Assembly: GCA_031277615.1 (NCBI GenBank)
Contig: JAITMC010000040.1
Coordinates: 1-64,000, forward strand
Direction: 5' to 3'
Source: Chryseobacterium sp.
GTDB lineage: Bacteria; Bacteroidota; Bacteroidia; Flavobacteriales; Weeksellaceae
Length of the DNA stretch: 64,000 bases
A program made the position numbers and the translations under genes. The notes under the pieces are model-generated. The model was not told the DNA's origin, did not search any database, and saw only the letters and a list, made by a program, of their open reading frames with translations. Positions 1 to 7,485 of this stretch are shown one piece after another. How positions within the stretch are numbered: position 1 is the first letter of the stretch; each line of letters opens with the position of its first letter.

Positions 1-109
1 AAGCGTTGAAATCGATATCATAAGTATCACCGCAAAGGCTATCTTTTTCCTATTCCTTTTTCCAATAAGGTTATTCTTAAAATTAGTTCTTTTTGATTTA
101 TTGCAAACT
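1..109 (-). other. possible 5' end of a truncated minus-strand gene
   Basis: On the minus strand a frame stays open from position 109 to the window edge and encodes a basic stretch followed by a hydrophobic segment (IAFAVILMISIST), like a signal peptide or membrane anchor. A TAAGTTTG box lies just upstream. Possible starts are GTG at 30 or ATG at 21; there is no good ATG before the basic stretch. The window cuts the gene, so no product can be named, and the frame may be chance. Confidence 0.25.
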
Positions 110-111
110 TA
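104..111 (-). promoter_or_regulatory. Bacteroidota -7 box, minus strand
   Basis: Reads TAAGTTTG on the minus strand, a full match to TAnnTTTG. It points toward the possible truncated gene at the left edge. Confidence 0.35.
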
Positions 112-307
112 CCACGCAAAGTCCTACAAATTGGACTGTTGATTTTAGGGTGCAAAGAAGGAATCAACTCCGTTGATTTGATGAAGCGTTCTTTACAATT
201 AAGATTTTTAAAGGAACTGATTGCTAAGGCTGGGATTTTATAGCATTATGTTTTAAAATTGGCAATCTATCAATCTGTGGAATCTGCGACATCTGTGGGA
301 AATCAAT
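112..307. repeat. non-coding stretch with dispersed-repeat fragments
   Basis: No supported gene. It holds the inverted repeat AATCAAC-tcc-GTTGATT (162-178), also found at 6293-6309, and a CTGTGGAATCTGCGACATCTGTGGG-type CAGAT/ATCTG stretch (about 275-300) related to the repeats at 6.3 kb and 56-57.5 kb. Confidence 0.45.
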
Positions 308-334
308 AAGAGGCTGTAAAATGTACAGCCTCTT
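308..334 (-). terminator. terminator hairpin after the GG-leader peptide gene
   Basis: An 11-bp stem (AAGAGGCTGTA with TACAGCCTCTT) and a 5-base loop lie just past the stop codon of the 345-533 gene. The T-tail is weak on the minus strand and better on the plus strand. Confidence 0.55.
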
Positions 335-344
335 TATTCTTTTC

Positions 345-533
345 TTATCTGCAGTAGCAGCATAGTGATCTGTCCGGAGTGCACATATCTCCTCTGCCGG
401 GATGGCCGGATACCACTCCTCCAGCTTCACCACACAGCGTGTAACAGTTTACGATGATCACTCTTTCGCCACCGGAAATTTTTTTCAGGGCCGCCCGGCT
501 TAATTTGCCTGCTTTTAAATTGTTTTTATTCAT
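345..533 (-). CDS. bacteriocin-like peptide with double-glycine leader
   Basis: A 62-residue peptide. The first 22 residues form a charged leader ending in LSRAALKKISGG, the double-glycine signal cleaved by peptidase-containing ABC exporters (C39 type) in many Bacteroidota. The predicted core after GG is rich in Cys and Gly and ends in a CCYCR cluster, so disulfides or other modification are plausible. No maturation or export gene is nearby. It resembles the leader type of the two peptides at 6638 and 7175, but its core is different. Product activity is unknown. Confidence 0.7.
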   Translation of the reverse strand: MNKNNLKAGKLSRAALKKISGGERVIIVNCYTLCGEAGGVVSGHPGRGDMCTPDRSLCCYCR

Positions 534-597
534 AATACTATATTTGGTATTTTAAATATATGAATAAATAATTAAACAACTCACCATCAATAGGTTA

Positions 598-637
598 AAA
601 TCAGTATAGGCTCCGCAAGCGGAGCCTATACTGATTT
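598..637 (-). terminator. perfect 19-bp palindromic terminator
   Basis: Two 19-base arms (AAATCAGTATAGGCTCCGC and its exact complement) are separated by only two bases. It lies 15 bases past the stop of the ArsC-like gene and is followed on the minus strand by a short T run. Confidence 0.75.
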
Positions 638-652
638 ATATAATGATCAGAA

Positions 653-1009
653 TTAATCTTCCAAGCCGAAAAAAGCTCTTAAAGCTTCTACATTTTTCTT
701 GTCATTTCCAACAAATATTTCGTTATCGGTAAGAAAAACCGGACGTTTCAGAAAGGTGTAATGGTCCAGAAGCAGTTCTTTAAAATCTTTTTCGCCCAAA
801 GACTTTACTTCAAGTCCTCTGGCTTTGATCTGGGTGGATTTTTTGCTGAACAGCGCTTCATAGGATTTGGTTTTTTTATACATTTCGGCCAGTTCTTCTT
901 TGGTTACCGGCTCTTTTTTAATCTCACGAAGCTCCCAGCCTGTAAGGTCGAACTGGGCTAAAATCTTTCGGCAGGTGTCACAGGTATTAAGGTAAAATAC
1001 TTTCTTCAT
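653..1009 (-). CDS. ArsC/Spx-family arsenate reductase-like protein
   Basis: A 118-residue cytoplasmic thioredoxin-fold protein of the ArsC/Spx/YffB family, the usual length. The N-terminus has the redox motif NTCDTCRK (Cys10 and Cys13). The segment LKRPVFLTDNEIFVGND matches the conserved C-terminal 'RP(I/V)...VG' region of the family. No ars operon genes are adjacent, so arsenate reduction is not supported by context; a general thiol-redox or regulatory role is equally possible. It is monocistronic, with a TACTTTTG promoter box 56 bases upstream and a strong terminator after it. Confidence 0.85.
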   Translation of the reverse strand: MKKVFYLNTCDTCRKILAQFDLTGWELREIKKEPVTKEELAEMYKKTKSYEALFSKKSTQIKARGLEVKSLGEKDFKELLLDHYTFLKRPVFLTDNEIFVGNDKKNVEALRAFFGLED

Positions 1010-1064
1010 TGTTTTTTAAATCTGTTATGGGTTAAATTCGGTCTTCATTTGAAGTTTCGCAGTT

Positions 1065-1072
1065 CAAAAGTA
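1065..1072 (-). promoter_or_regulatory. -7 promoter box for the ArsC-like gene
   Basis: TACTTTTG on the minus strand, a full TAnnTTTG match, 56 bases before the ATG at 1009. Confidence 0.5.
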
Positions 1073-1128
1073 GGATTTAATCTAAAAATCCGGAAATTAT
1101 TGAATAACTTTATTCAAATTTTATAAAG

Positions 1129-1596
1129 ATGGAGAACAAGCCTATTACTTTTCAGTTTATTTCTGAACCTTCGGATGTTAACTACGGTGGGAATGTACAT
1201 GGTGGAAGTGTCATGAAATGGATTGATCAGGCGGGTTATGCCTGTGCTACCACATGGAGCGGCAATTATTCAGTAACGGTTTATGTAGGCGGGATCCGTT
1301 TTTATGAGCCTATCAAAATCGGGGAAGTGGTGAAGGTAGATGCGCAGGTGATTTATACGGGATCATCCAGTATGCATATTGCGATCAACGTTTTTTCAAG
1401 GAACCTTAAACAGCCTACTTTTGATAAAAAAACCCACTGCATTATTGTTTTTGTTGCGGTGGATGAGAACGGAAAAAAACTTCCTGTTCCCAAATGGGTT
1501 CCCGGAACTGAAGAGGAAAAGCAGCAGGAACAATATGCCAAACGGCTGATGGAGCTGAGGACGCAGATAGAGGATGAGATGAAGCCGTTTTTGTAA
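1129..1596 (+). CDS. acyl-CoA thioesterase, hotdog fold
   Basis: A 155-residue single hotdog-domain protein of the YciA-like acyl-CoA hydrolase group, which cleaves acyl-CoA to free acid and CoA in the cytoplasm. The motif NYGGNVHGGSVMKWIDQAG contains the catalytic Asn and Asp positions typical of the family; the later VGGIRFYEPIKIGEVV and SSMHIAINVFSRN segments also match. The C-terminus is charged and helical. It stands alone between a divergent ArsC-like gene and a GLPGLI gene, so substrate range cannot be inferred from context. Confidence 0.88.
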   Translation: MENKPITFQFISEPSDVNYGGNVHGGSVMKWIDQAGYACATTWSGNYSVTVYVGGIRFYEPIKIGEVVKVDAQVIYTGSSSMHIAINVFSRNLKQPTFDKKTHCIIVFVAVDENGKKLPVPKWVPGTEEEKQQEQYAKRLMELRTQIEDEMKPFL

Positions 1597-1740
1597 GGCT
1601 GGATGAGGGAAGATGGAAGAAGGGTGTTATGAATATCCTAAAGGATAAGGGTTTATTTTATCCTAACGATCCATAAAAACTCTTCAAAGGAACTTAATCT
1701 CTTATTCTGAACCCAAGATAAATAGTAAAAAAGTTAATTT

Positions 1741-2577
1741 ATGAAAAATATTTTCACATTCATTATTTTTTTCTGGGCTGTTTATATCTCATCACAGACC
1801 CATCGTTTTGTTTACCAGCTTCAGTATAAAATGGATTCAACGGAAGCGGGGTATGAAAAACTTAATATGATTCTGGATATCGGCCCGAAAGAAGTTAAAT
1901 TTTACGGGCAAAACCTTCTGGTTACCGATTCTTTGAATAAGAAGTTCGGTATGAATAACAGTCATACCGATATGTCCGGCCAGGTAGTCAAAAGAAGGCT
2001 CAATACCTCTGATCATGAGAATTTCATCAACATCAAAAACGGTTATTATTCGTTTAAAACAACGGATAAGATGAGCTGGTTAATCTCAGGAGAAACGAAA
2101 CAGTCTGATCATTACACTTTACAAAAAGCCACCACCACGTTCGGTGGCCGAAACTGGACCGCCTGGTTCTGCAAAGATATTCCTTTCAATGAAGGACCTT
2201 TTAAGTTTCGCGGACTCCCCGGGCTGATCTTTGAACTGTATGATTCTAAAAAGAATTTCATTTACAACCTCAGCAGCAGCCGTGAACTGCCCAACGTCTA
2301 TTCCACCGCAGATTTTATAGAATCCAATTTCGGGAATAAAGCTGTTCCGATCAATGAAAAGCAGAAGTATAAACTGATCATGGAGTTTTATAATGATCCG
2401 TTTGCGTTTGAAAGGAATAATTTCAGCAAATCCAATACGGATTTAAAGATCAATATCAATGGAAAAGAGATCCGTACCGTAGACGAGCTGAACACCCAGA
2501 CGAAAAGTATGCAGGAAGTGATCCGGAAATATAACAACCCGATCGAGATCGATAAGGCAATTCATTATAAAGAATAG
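1741..2577 (+). CDS. GLPGLI family secreted protein
   Basis: A 278-residue protein with an N-terminal signal peptide (about residues 1-19, ending near SSQ) and the family-defining motif RGLPGLIFELYD in the middle, preceded by the usual WTAWFCKDIPFNEGPFKF. GLPGLI proteins are widespread in Bacteroidota, exported, often in paralogous sets, and of unknown function; some lie next to TonB-dependent receptors, but none is here. The preceding 140 bases have only GATGG-type repeats and a short hairpin, with no clear TAnnTTTG box. Confidence 0.88.
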   Translation: MKNIFTFIIFFWAVYISSQTHRFVYQLQYKMDSTEAGYEKLNMILDIGPKEVKFYGQNLLVTDSLNKKFGMNNSHTDMSGQVVKRRLNTSDHENFINIKNGYYSFKTTDKMSWLISGETKQSDHYTLQKATTTFGGRNWTAWFCKDIPFNEGPFKFRGLPGLIFELYDSKKNFIYNLSSSRELPNVYSTADFIESNFGNKAVPINEKQKYKLIMEFYNDPFAFERNNFSKSNTDLKININGKEIRTVDELNTQTKSMQEVIRKYNNPIEIDKAIHYKE

Positions 2578-2610
2578 CCTGTAATTTTTGCGGAACTCTA
2601 TTCTTATTGT

Positions 2611-2618
2611 TATATTTG
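2611..2618 (+). promoter_or_regulatory. promoter for the riboswitch-controlled CLC gene
   Basis: TATATTTG (-7) with a TTG at 2588-2590 in the -33 position, 20 bases apart. Transcription would start a few bases before the riboswitch aptamer. Confidence 0.6.
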
Positions 2619-2625
2619 CAGTATC

Positions 2626-2713
2626 AAAAGGAAATGGTGCTCTTCCTTACCCAACCGCTTTACAGAAGCTGATGACGCCTGATTAAGAGATTATTAACCA
2701 ATAATTAATCAGG
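2626..2713 (+). promoter_or_regulatory. fluoride riboswitch (crcB motif) with translational switch hairpin
   Basis: The aptamer (about 2626-2682) has the hallmarks of the crcB/fluoride motif: an AAGGAA/TTCCTT stem enclosing ATGGTGCTC, then AACCGCTT, a short stem with AAGCT, and the highly conserved GATGACGCCT end. The expression platform is a perfect inverted repeat CCTGATTAA (2678-2686) with TTAATCAGG (2705-2713). It overlaps both the last bases of the aptamer and the AGGA just before the start codon at 2720. So fluoride binding should hold the CGCCT in the aptamer and free the ribosome-binding region. This is an ON switch by inference; the aptamer itself is a clear motif match. Confidence 0.88.
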
Positions 2714-2719
2714 ATAAGC

Positions 2720-4027
2720 ATGTCAAAAAAACAACGTCAATTTAACAGAAAAGCAGTTTTTCATTTTCGATTTTTCTTCAGGAAATATCCTGCTCTCCCT
2801 TATATTTTAAAGTGGCTATCTATCAGTATAATCCTCGGAGCGCTGGCAGGCACGGCTTCAGCAGGTTTTTTACAATCACTGGAATGGGCTACCGATTTCA
2901 GGGAAACTCATCTCTGGCTGATCGCTTTTCTTCCTGTTGCAGGTTTTCTCATCGGTCTTTTGTATTATTATTTCGGTAAAGATGTGGAAGCCGGTAATAA
3001 TTTACTGATTGAGAATATTCATGATCCGAAGAAGATTATTCCGTTCCGTATGGCACCTTTTGTTTATCTGGGAACCATTGTCACTCATTTTTTCGGGGGA
3101 TCTGCCGGCCGTGAGGGAACTGCTCTTCAAATGGCAGGTGCTATTGCCGACCAACTTACCGGACCCTTCCAACTGGATAAGAATGAACGCAGAATTCTGC
3201 TTATTGCAGCTGTTGCCGCCGGATTCGGATCGGTTTTCGGAACGCCCCTGGCCGGTGCCGTATTCGGACTCGAAGTTTTCCTGATCGGAAGGATCCGTTA
3301 TAATGCTATTTTCCCTGCTTTTGCATCTGCAGTTTTAGCCGACCTGACCACTAATCTCTGGAACGTAAAACATACGCATTACGCTATTGACTTTATCCCT
3401 AAACTGCAATTTCTCCCTGTTCTGTACAGCATTCTGGCAGGTATTGTTTTTGGAATCTGTGCTGCCGGTTTCAGCAGACTCATTCACTGGGCCGGCTCTG
3501 TTTTTAAATCCAGGATTCAATATCCCCCATTCCGTCCTGTAGTGGGAGGAATTCTTATAGCTCTTGCCGTTTTTGCAATGGGAACCACGCGCTATATTGG
3601 TTTGGGAGTGCCCGTTATTGTGGAGTCTTTTGAAAAGCAGCTTCCGTTTTATGATTTTGCCCTGAAGATGATCTTCACGATCGTTACCCTTTCTGCCGGA
3701 TTTAAAGGGGGTGAGGTAACGCCTTTATTTTTTATCGGAGCAACTTTGGGGAGTGCTTTATCCCTGTTTATTCCGTTGCCGTTCGGGCTGCTTGCCGGGA
3801 TGGGGTTTGTAGCCGTATTTGCGGGAGCCACCAATACTCCTTTGGCCTGTATGCTGATGGGAATTGAGCTTTTCGGGGCAGAATCCGGGGTTTACATTGC
3901 CATTGCCTGTGTAGTTTCTTATTTACTTTCCGGCCACAACAGTATCTATACCCAACAGAAGATCGGGGAAGCGAAGAACAGAAGATATTCAAGCCAGGAG
4001 GATAAGTCGGTTTCGGAGTTTTTGTAA
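2720..4027 (+). CDS. CLC-F type fluoride/proton antiporter
   Basis: A 435-residue polytopic inner-membrane protein of the voltage-gated chloride channel (CLC) family. GREGT at residues 130-134 carries the gating glutamate Glu132. The chloride-selectivity motif GSGIP is replaced by GNNLL (92-96), as expected of the fluoride-specific CLC-F clade. With the fluoride riboswitch directly upstream, the likely job is fluoride export coupled to proton uptake. The CxxGAxFG-like AAGFGSVFGTPLAGAVFGLE and the GGEVTPLFFIGATLG segment are also typical. SD-like AGGA lies five bases before the ATG, inside the switch hairpin. A chloride transporter is the alternative but is disfavoured by the leader. Confidence 0.88.
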   Translation: MSKKQRQFNRKAVFHFRFFFRKYPALPYILKWLSISIILGALAGTASAGFLQSLEWATDFRETHLWLIAFLPVAGFLIGLLYYYFGKDVEAGNNLLIENIHDPKKIIPFRMAPFVYLGTIVTHFFGGSAGREGTALQMAGAIADQLTGPFQLDKNERRILLIAAVAAGFGSVFGTPLAGAVFGLEVFLIGRIRYNAIFPAFASAVLADLTTNLWNVKHTHYAIDFIPKLQFLPVLYSILAGIVFGICAAGFSRLIHWAGSVFKSRIQYPPFRPVVGGILIALAVFAMGTTRYIGLGVPVIVESFEKQLPFYDFALKMIFTIVTLSAGFKGGEVTPLFFIGATLGSALSLFIPLPFGLLAGMGFVAVFAGATNTPLACMLMGIELFGAESGVYIAIACVVSYLLSGHNSIYTQQKIGEAKNRRYSSQEDKSVSEFL

Positions 4028-4145
4028 AATATGAATCTTCAATTTTGCTATACCTATCAATAGTGAACGGTCCATTCCCCGGGAAACCAATTCACCTTTC
4101 TCACTTCCTTGTCTATCATCTATCCGTCTTTCTCAAAAAATTCAT

Positions 4146-4153
4146 TAAGTTTG
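4146..4153 (+). promoter_or_regulatory. -7 promoter box for the LysR gene
   Basis: TAAGTTTG, a full match, 17 bases before the ATG at 4171, giving a short leader. Confidence 0.5.
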
Positions 4154-4170
4154 CCCCATAATTCCACAGC

Positions 4171-5046
4171 ATGTTTGATTACAGGTTAAAAGTTTTCCAT
4201 ACGGCCGCTTCCAGACTGAGTTTTACCAAAGCTTCAGAAGAGCTTTACATTTCCCAGCCGGCAGTAACCAAACACATTAAGGAAATCGAAAATCAACTGG
4301 GTACCAAACTTTTTGACCGGAAAGGAACTTCTGTGCAGCTCACCCAAAGCGGCAGAATCTTATATCAGTATGCCGAAAAGATCCGGAATATTTACCGGGA
4401 TCTGGAGTTTGAGATCAGCCAGATTAATGAACAGCATAAAGGAAAGCTGATCATCGGGGCGAGTACAACTGTTGCTCAATATGTTCTGCCTGAAATCCTG
4501 GCCAGATTCAACACTTATTATAAGGATATCAAGATTGAGCTGATTGCGCATAATACTGAAATCATTTCCGATCTTCTCAAAGAGGGTAAAATAGATCTTG
4601 GCATTATTGAGGGGGAATCTCAGTCTTCTTTTTTCGACTATCAATCTTTTAAAGCAGACGAAATTGTTCTTACCGCAAAGGCTGATCATTCTTTAGCTCA
4701 TAAAACTTTACACCTGAAGGACCTTTATCAGCTTGATTTTATTTTCCGCGAGCAAGGCTCCGGCACTCTGGAATTTATTCATAACCGACTGAAAGATAAA
4801 GGGATTAATCCTGAAGAACTACATACGGTTATTCAGTTAGGAAGCAGTGAAAGTATCAAAAATTACCTTCTGCATTCGGATTGTATGGCATTTTTATCCA
4901 TCAGTACCATTCTCAATGAACTGAAAAACAACACGCTTACCGTTGTGGACATCAAAGGTTTCAGCATTGAAAGAAATTTTCATTTTATTCTTCCGAAGGG
5001 CGAACAATCGGAGCTGATCAGACTGTTTCTGAGGTTTGTCAGTTGA
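4171..5046 (+). CDS. LysR-family regulator (YeiE/CysB-like)
   Basis: A 291-residue LysR-type transcription factor. Residues 1-60 form the winged helix-turn-helix (AASRLSFTKASEELYISQPAVTKHIKEIE in part), followed by the linker helix and a periplasmic-binding-like effector domain (KLIIGASTTVAQYVLPEIL onward). It lies directly upstream of, and in line with, a yeiH-type exporter gene. The same LysR-YeiH pairing (yeiE-yeiH) is known in enteric bacteria, where YeiE responds to sulfite. It is therefore inferred to control the next gene, through the inverted repeats at 5116-5166. Confidence 0.88.
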   Translation: MFDYRLKVFHTAASRLSFTKASEELYISQPAVTKHIKEIENQLGTKLFDRKGTSVQLTQSGRILYQYAEKIRNIYRDLEFEISQINEQHKGKLIIGASTTVAQYVLPEILARFNTYYKDIKIELIAHNTEIISDLLKEGKIDLGIIEGESQSSFFDYQSFKADEIVLTAKADHSLAHKTLHLKDLYQLDFIFREQGSGTLEFIHNRLKDKGINPEELHTVIQLGSSESIKNYLLHSDCMAFLSISTILNELKNNTLTVVDIKGFSIERNFHFILPKGEQSELIRLFLRFVS

Positions 5047-5115
5047 TTCTGATGCATTCGGATAGACATGGTTATTCAGGTTTCACATCTGAAGGATTAA
5101 ATCCCGCCTCATGTT

Positions 5116-5166
5116 ATAACTAAAAGTTATCTTATATAACAAAATACGATTTACTTTGTAATCGTA
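5116..5166 (+). promoter_or_regulatory. candidate LysR operator and promoter for yeiH
   Basis: Two perfect inverted repeats lie in the gap between the LysR gene and yeiH: ATAACT-aaa-AGTTAT (5116-5130) and TACGATT-n8-AATCGTA (5145-5166). The spacer of the second contains TACTTTG, close to a -7 box. Such dyads fit LysR binding, but the assignment is inference. Confidence 0.5.
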
Positions 5167-5205
5167 AATTGCGGAATTTTGAAGTCTGATTTCAATATTT
5201 ATTTT

Positions 5206-6141
5206 ATGAAAGATTTCATCCAAAACCATACGACACGAAAAACCGCCTTTATTATCCTTGCTGTTTTATGCCTTAGCCCCTGGGTTTCCTCTCCTATTGC
5301 CCTGGCACTGGGATTTGCTTTAGCGATTATCATTGGAAATCCTTTTGAGCAGTATTTACATCGGTATATTCATCTGCTGCTTCAGGTTTCCATTGTCGGG
5401 CTGGGATTCGGGCTTAAGCTGGACGAGGCTCTTCAGGCCGGAAAATCAGGTTTTCTATTGACCGTGGTCAGTATTATAACAGTGATGATCCTGGGGTATA
5501 TCCTCGGACGGATATTTAAGCTTGAACGAAAGCTTTCTTATCTTATTTCTGCCGGAACAGCCATCTGCGGAGGAAGTGCCATTGCCGCCGTCTCCCCGAT
5601 TATTAAGCCTGATACCAAAGAAATATCACTGGGACTTGCCATTGTTTTTACCTTGAATTCCATTGCCTTATTTATTTATCCTGCCATCGGGCATCTGCTT
5701 CACCTTTCCCAGGAACAGTTCGGGTTATGGTGCGCTGTAGGAATTCACGATACAAGTTCTGTGGTGGGTGCCGCCGGGAAATATGGATATGAAGCTTTAA
5801 AAACAGCCACCACAGTAAAGCTGGCCCGTGCCTTATGGATTATCCCGGTTTCTGTGATCACAATGTTTATTTTTAAAAGTAAAGAATCAAAAATTAAAAT
5901 TCCCTGGTTCATCGGATGGTTTGTGCTCGCTATTCTGCTGAATACTTATTTTCCGGTATTTGACCGTTTCAGTTTTGCGGTAACTTCTGTGGCTAAATCC
6001 GGATTGAATCTGACTTTATTTCTGATCGGATCCACGCTTTCACTACAGACTTTAAAAACGATAGGAATTAAACCGCTGGCCATGGCTGTAATCATTTGGG
6101 CGGCAATCAGTGTGGGGAGTTTACTTTATATCATTCATTAA
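5206..6141 (+). CDS. yeiH: YeiH-family putative sulfate/sulfonate exporter
   Basis: A 311-residue inner-membrane protein with about ten transmembrane segments, of the YeiH family (UPF0324, Cons_hypoth698). Typical family segments include LLQVSIVGLGFGLKLDEAL, AGTAICGGSAIAAVSPIIK and WCAVGIHDTSSVVGAA. Start chosen at the ATG at 5206; the frame opens 27 bases earlier at a TTG, inside the regulatory region. The family is annotated as a putative sulfate exporter, and the LysR neighbour supports a role in sulfite or organosulfur stress, but the substrate is not proven by sequence. Confidence 0.85.
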   Translation: MKDFIQNHTTRKTAFIILAVLCLSPWVSSPIALALGFALAIIIGNPFEQYLHRYIHLLLQVSIVGLGFGLKLDEALQAGKSGFLLTVVSIITVMILGYILGRIFKLERKLSYLISAGTAICGGSAIAAVSPIIKPDTKEISLGLAIVFTLNSIALFIYPAIGHLLHLSQEQFGLWCAVGIHDTSSVVGAAGKYGYEALKTATTVKLARALWIIPVSVITMFIFKSKESKIKIPWFIGWFVLAILLNTYFPVFDRFSFAVTSVAKSGLNLTLFLIGSTLSLQTLKTIGIKPLAMAVIIWAAISVGSLLYIIH

Positions 6142-6637
6142 TATTTTGAAAAAGAGATGATATCCTAATTGAGTTTTATATTTCCAATAAAAATTAACGC
6201 AGAGATTAATTAAAATGACGCTTTACTTTAGGGAGCAAAGAGTTGCGACTACGCCGCGGATGAAGATTTGCGGATATCCTATTGCTGCATCGAATCAACT
6301 CAGTTGATTTTCATTTTCTGCACACTAAAAATCGACTGAATCGTTCACAAGATTTGCGTGGCTCTTTTATTAGCTCGCAGATTTTGCAGATGACGCAGAT
6401 TTTAATCTACCAGATCTCAAAAGGCGTGTTAGAATTCTCTAATCAGCAATTTTTTAAAGAACCTGGTTAAAAAATAATCTTCCACAGGTTCCTCCAATCT
6501 ATGTCTCCATTGCAGATAGTTCAATTTTTTTGAGGCAGCCCGATACGAACCTTAAAAGCTACCTCGATCTATAAAGCACAAAAACCTTCCGGAAATCCAA
6601 AAGGCTTTTGCATATTAAATGTGGAAATGTTTATTTC
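6142..6637. repeat. non-coding stretch of dispersed-repeat fragments
   Basis: No supported gene in about 500 bases. It contains the inverted repeat AATCAAC-tca-GTTGATT (6293-6309), the counterpart of 162-178, and nearby AGGGAGCAAAG matching AGGGTGCAAAG at 148. A CGCAGATTTTGCAGATGACGCAG-like stretch (about 6376-6402) belongs to the CAGAT repeat family of 56.9-57.5 kb. Confidence 0.5.
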
Positions 6638-6817
6638 TTAAATGGCAGCATTGTCACAGTTGTATCCCTGAGTGCAGGCAATATGCTGTACACAATACCA
6701 AGGTCCTGTTACGGAACCTGAGCAGCTGCATCCGCAAAGGGATAAATCCGGATTTCCGCTTATGCCTCCTGCAATGTTTTTAAGATCTGCTTTTGTTAAT
6801 TTTTTAGCATTTTTCAT
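6638..6817 (-). CDS. bacteriocin-like peptide with double-glycine leader (59 aa)
   Basis: A 59-residue peptide below common ORF length cut-offs. The leader MKNAKKLTKADLKNIAGG (residues 1-18) is followed by a Cys-rich core with CGCSCSGSVTGPWYC and two further Cys. It is a clear paralogue of the peptide at 7175-7348: same leader, same C-x-C-x-C spacing and GP-x-YC motif, and matching promoter and leader RNA (about 50 bases from -7 box to ATG in both). No modification or export genes are adjacent. The function is unknown; an antimicrobial or signalling peptide exported by a C39-peptidase ABC transporter elsewhere is the usual assumption. Confidence 0.75.
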   Translation of the reverse strand: MKNAKKLTKADLKNIAGGISGNPDLSLCGCSCSGSVTGPWYCVQHIACTQGYNCDNAAI

Positions 6818-6866
6818 AATGGTTGTGGTTTGGTTTGAGATTAAACAATATCGTTTAGTTACCTTC

Positions 6867-6874
6867 CAAAGTTA
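6867..6874 (-). promoter_or_regulatory. -7 promoter box of the 59-aa peptide gene
   Basis: TAACTTTG on the minus strand, 50 bases before the start codon. The transcript leader shares an AACGwTATTGTTTAAT stretch with that of the 7175-7348 paralogue. Confidence 0.55.
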
Positions 6875-7127
6875 AACAAATATTAATTATTCGCAACATA
6901 ATTTAATATAAAATTTAATAATACCCTGATTTCATTAGTATTATTAGACTATTCATATCATTCTTTATCTTATTATTTATTAAACAAAGTCAGAATACAG
7001 CCTTTTTAACAAACTTTCAAACTCCAAAAAACAGCTATGCCCCCTATTATTCAGAGCATCCCTACTTTCAGTTTAAATAATGTATTAAGTAAAGTAGCTT
7101 CACAAAAATCCGGAGATATTTCAAAAT

Positions 7128-7153
7128 AAAACCTTCCAATTACTTGAAAGGTT
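7128..7153 (-). terminator. terminator after the second GG-leader peptide
   Basis: AAACCTT-CCAA pairs with TTGAAAGGTTT with one mismatch; it lies about 20 bases past the stop codon at 7175. Confidence 0.6.
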
Positions 7154-7174
7154 TCAGTCAATAAAATGCTGTTA

Positions 7175-7348
7175 TCAGCAGGTCATCACCTGCAGGCATC
7201 TTTTATACTCTTTACAATATTCCGGACCTGTTACTGCTCCTGTGCAGCTGCAGCCACATTGTGAAAGGTCTGGTGTGACCGGTCCAACTTTTATTCCTCC
7301 TGTAATGTTTTTAAGGTCTGTCTTTGTTAATTTTCTGGCATTTTTCAT
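7175..7348 (-). CDS. bacteriocin-like peptide with double-glycine leader
   Basis: A 57-residue peptide starting at the ATG at 7348; a longer frame begins ten codons upstream, but MKNARK aligns with the paralogue's start. The leader ends LKNITGG, and the core carries CGCSCTGAVTGPEYC and two C-terminal Cys. The core is shifted by a short insertion (KVGPVT) relative to the 6638-6817 paralogue. Tandem arrangement with a shared promoter design indicates duplication. No processing enzymes are seen in the window. Confidence 0.75.
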   Translation of the reverse strand: MKNARKLTKTDLKNITGGIKVGPVTPDLSQCGCSCTGAVTGPEYCKEYKRCLQVMTC

Positions 7349-7398
7349 AATGATTGAATTTGATTTTAAATTAAACAATAACGTTAAACTTATTTAAC

Positions 7399-7406
7399 CA
7401 AAAGTA
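7399..7406 (-). promoter_or_regulatory. -7 promoter box of the 57-aa peptide gene
   Basis: TACTTTTG on the minus strand, 51 bases before the ATG, the same spacing as in the paralogue. Confidence 0.55.
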
Positions 7407-7485
7407 AAGAAATAATCATTATTTTAAACCCTAAAAAATGTTAATTTATTCATTTTCTTCCACTTACACTTATCATATATTGATA

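Noticed and set aside
5179-5205. Upstream TTG start for yeiH
   Set aside because: Lies next to the promoter and dyads; the ATG at 5206 fits the family N-terminus.
6282-6470. 62-residue frame in the repeat region
   Set aside because: Its sequence is translated CAGAT repeat; the same type of peptide appears in the array at 57249-57464.
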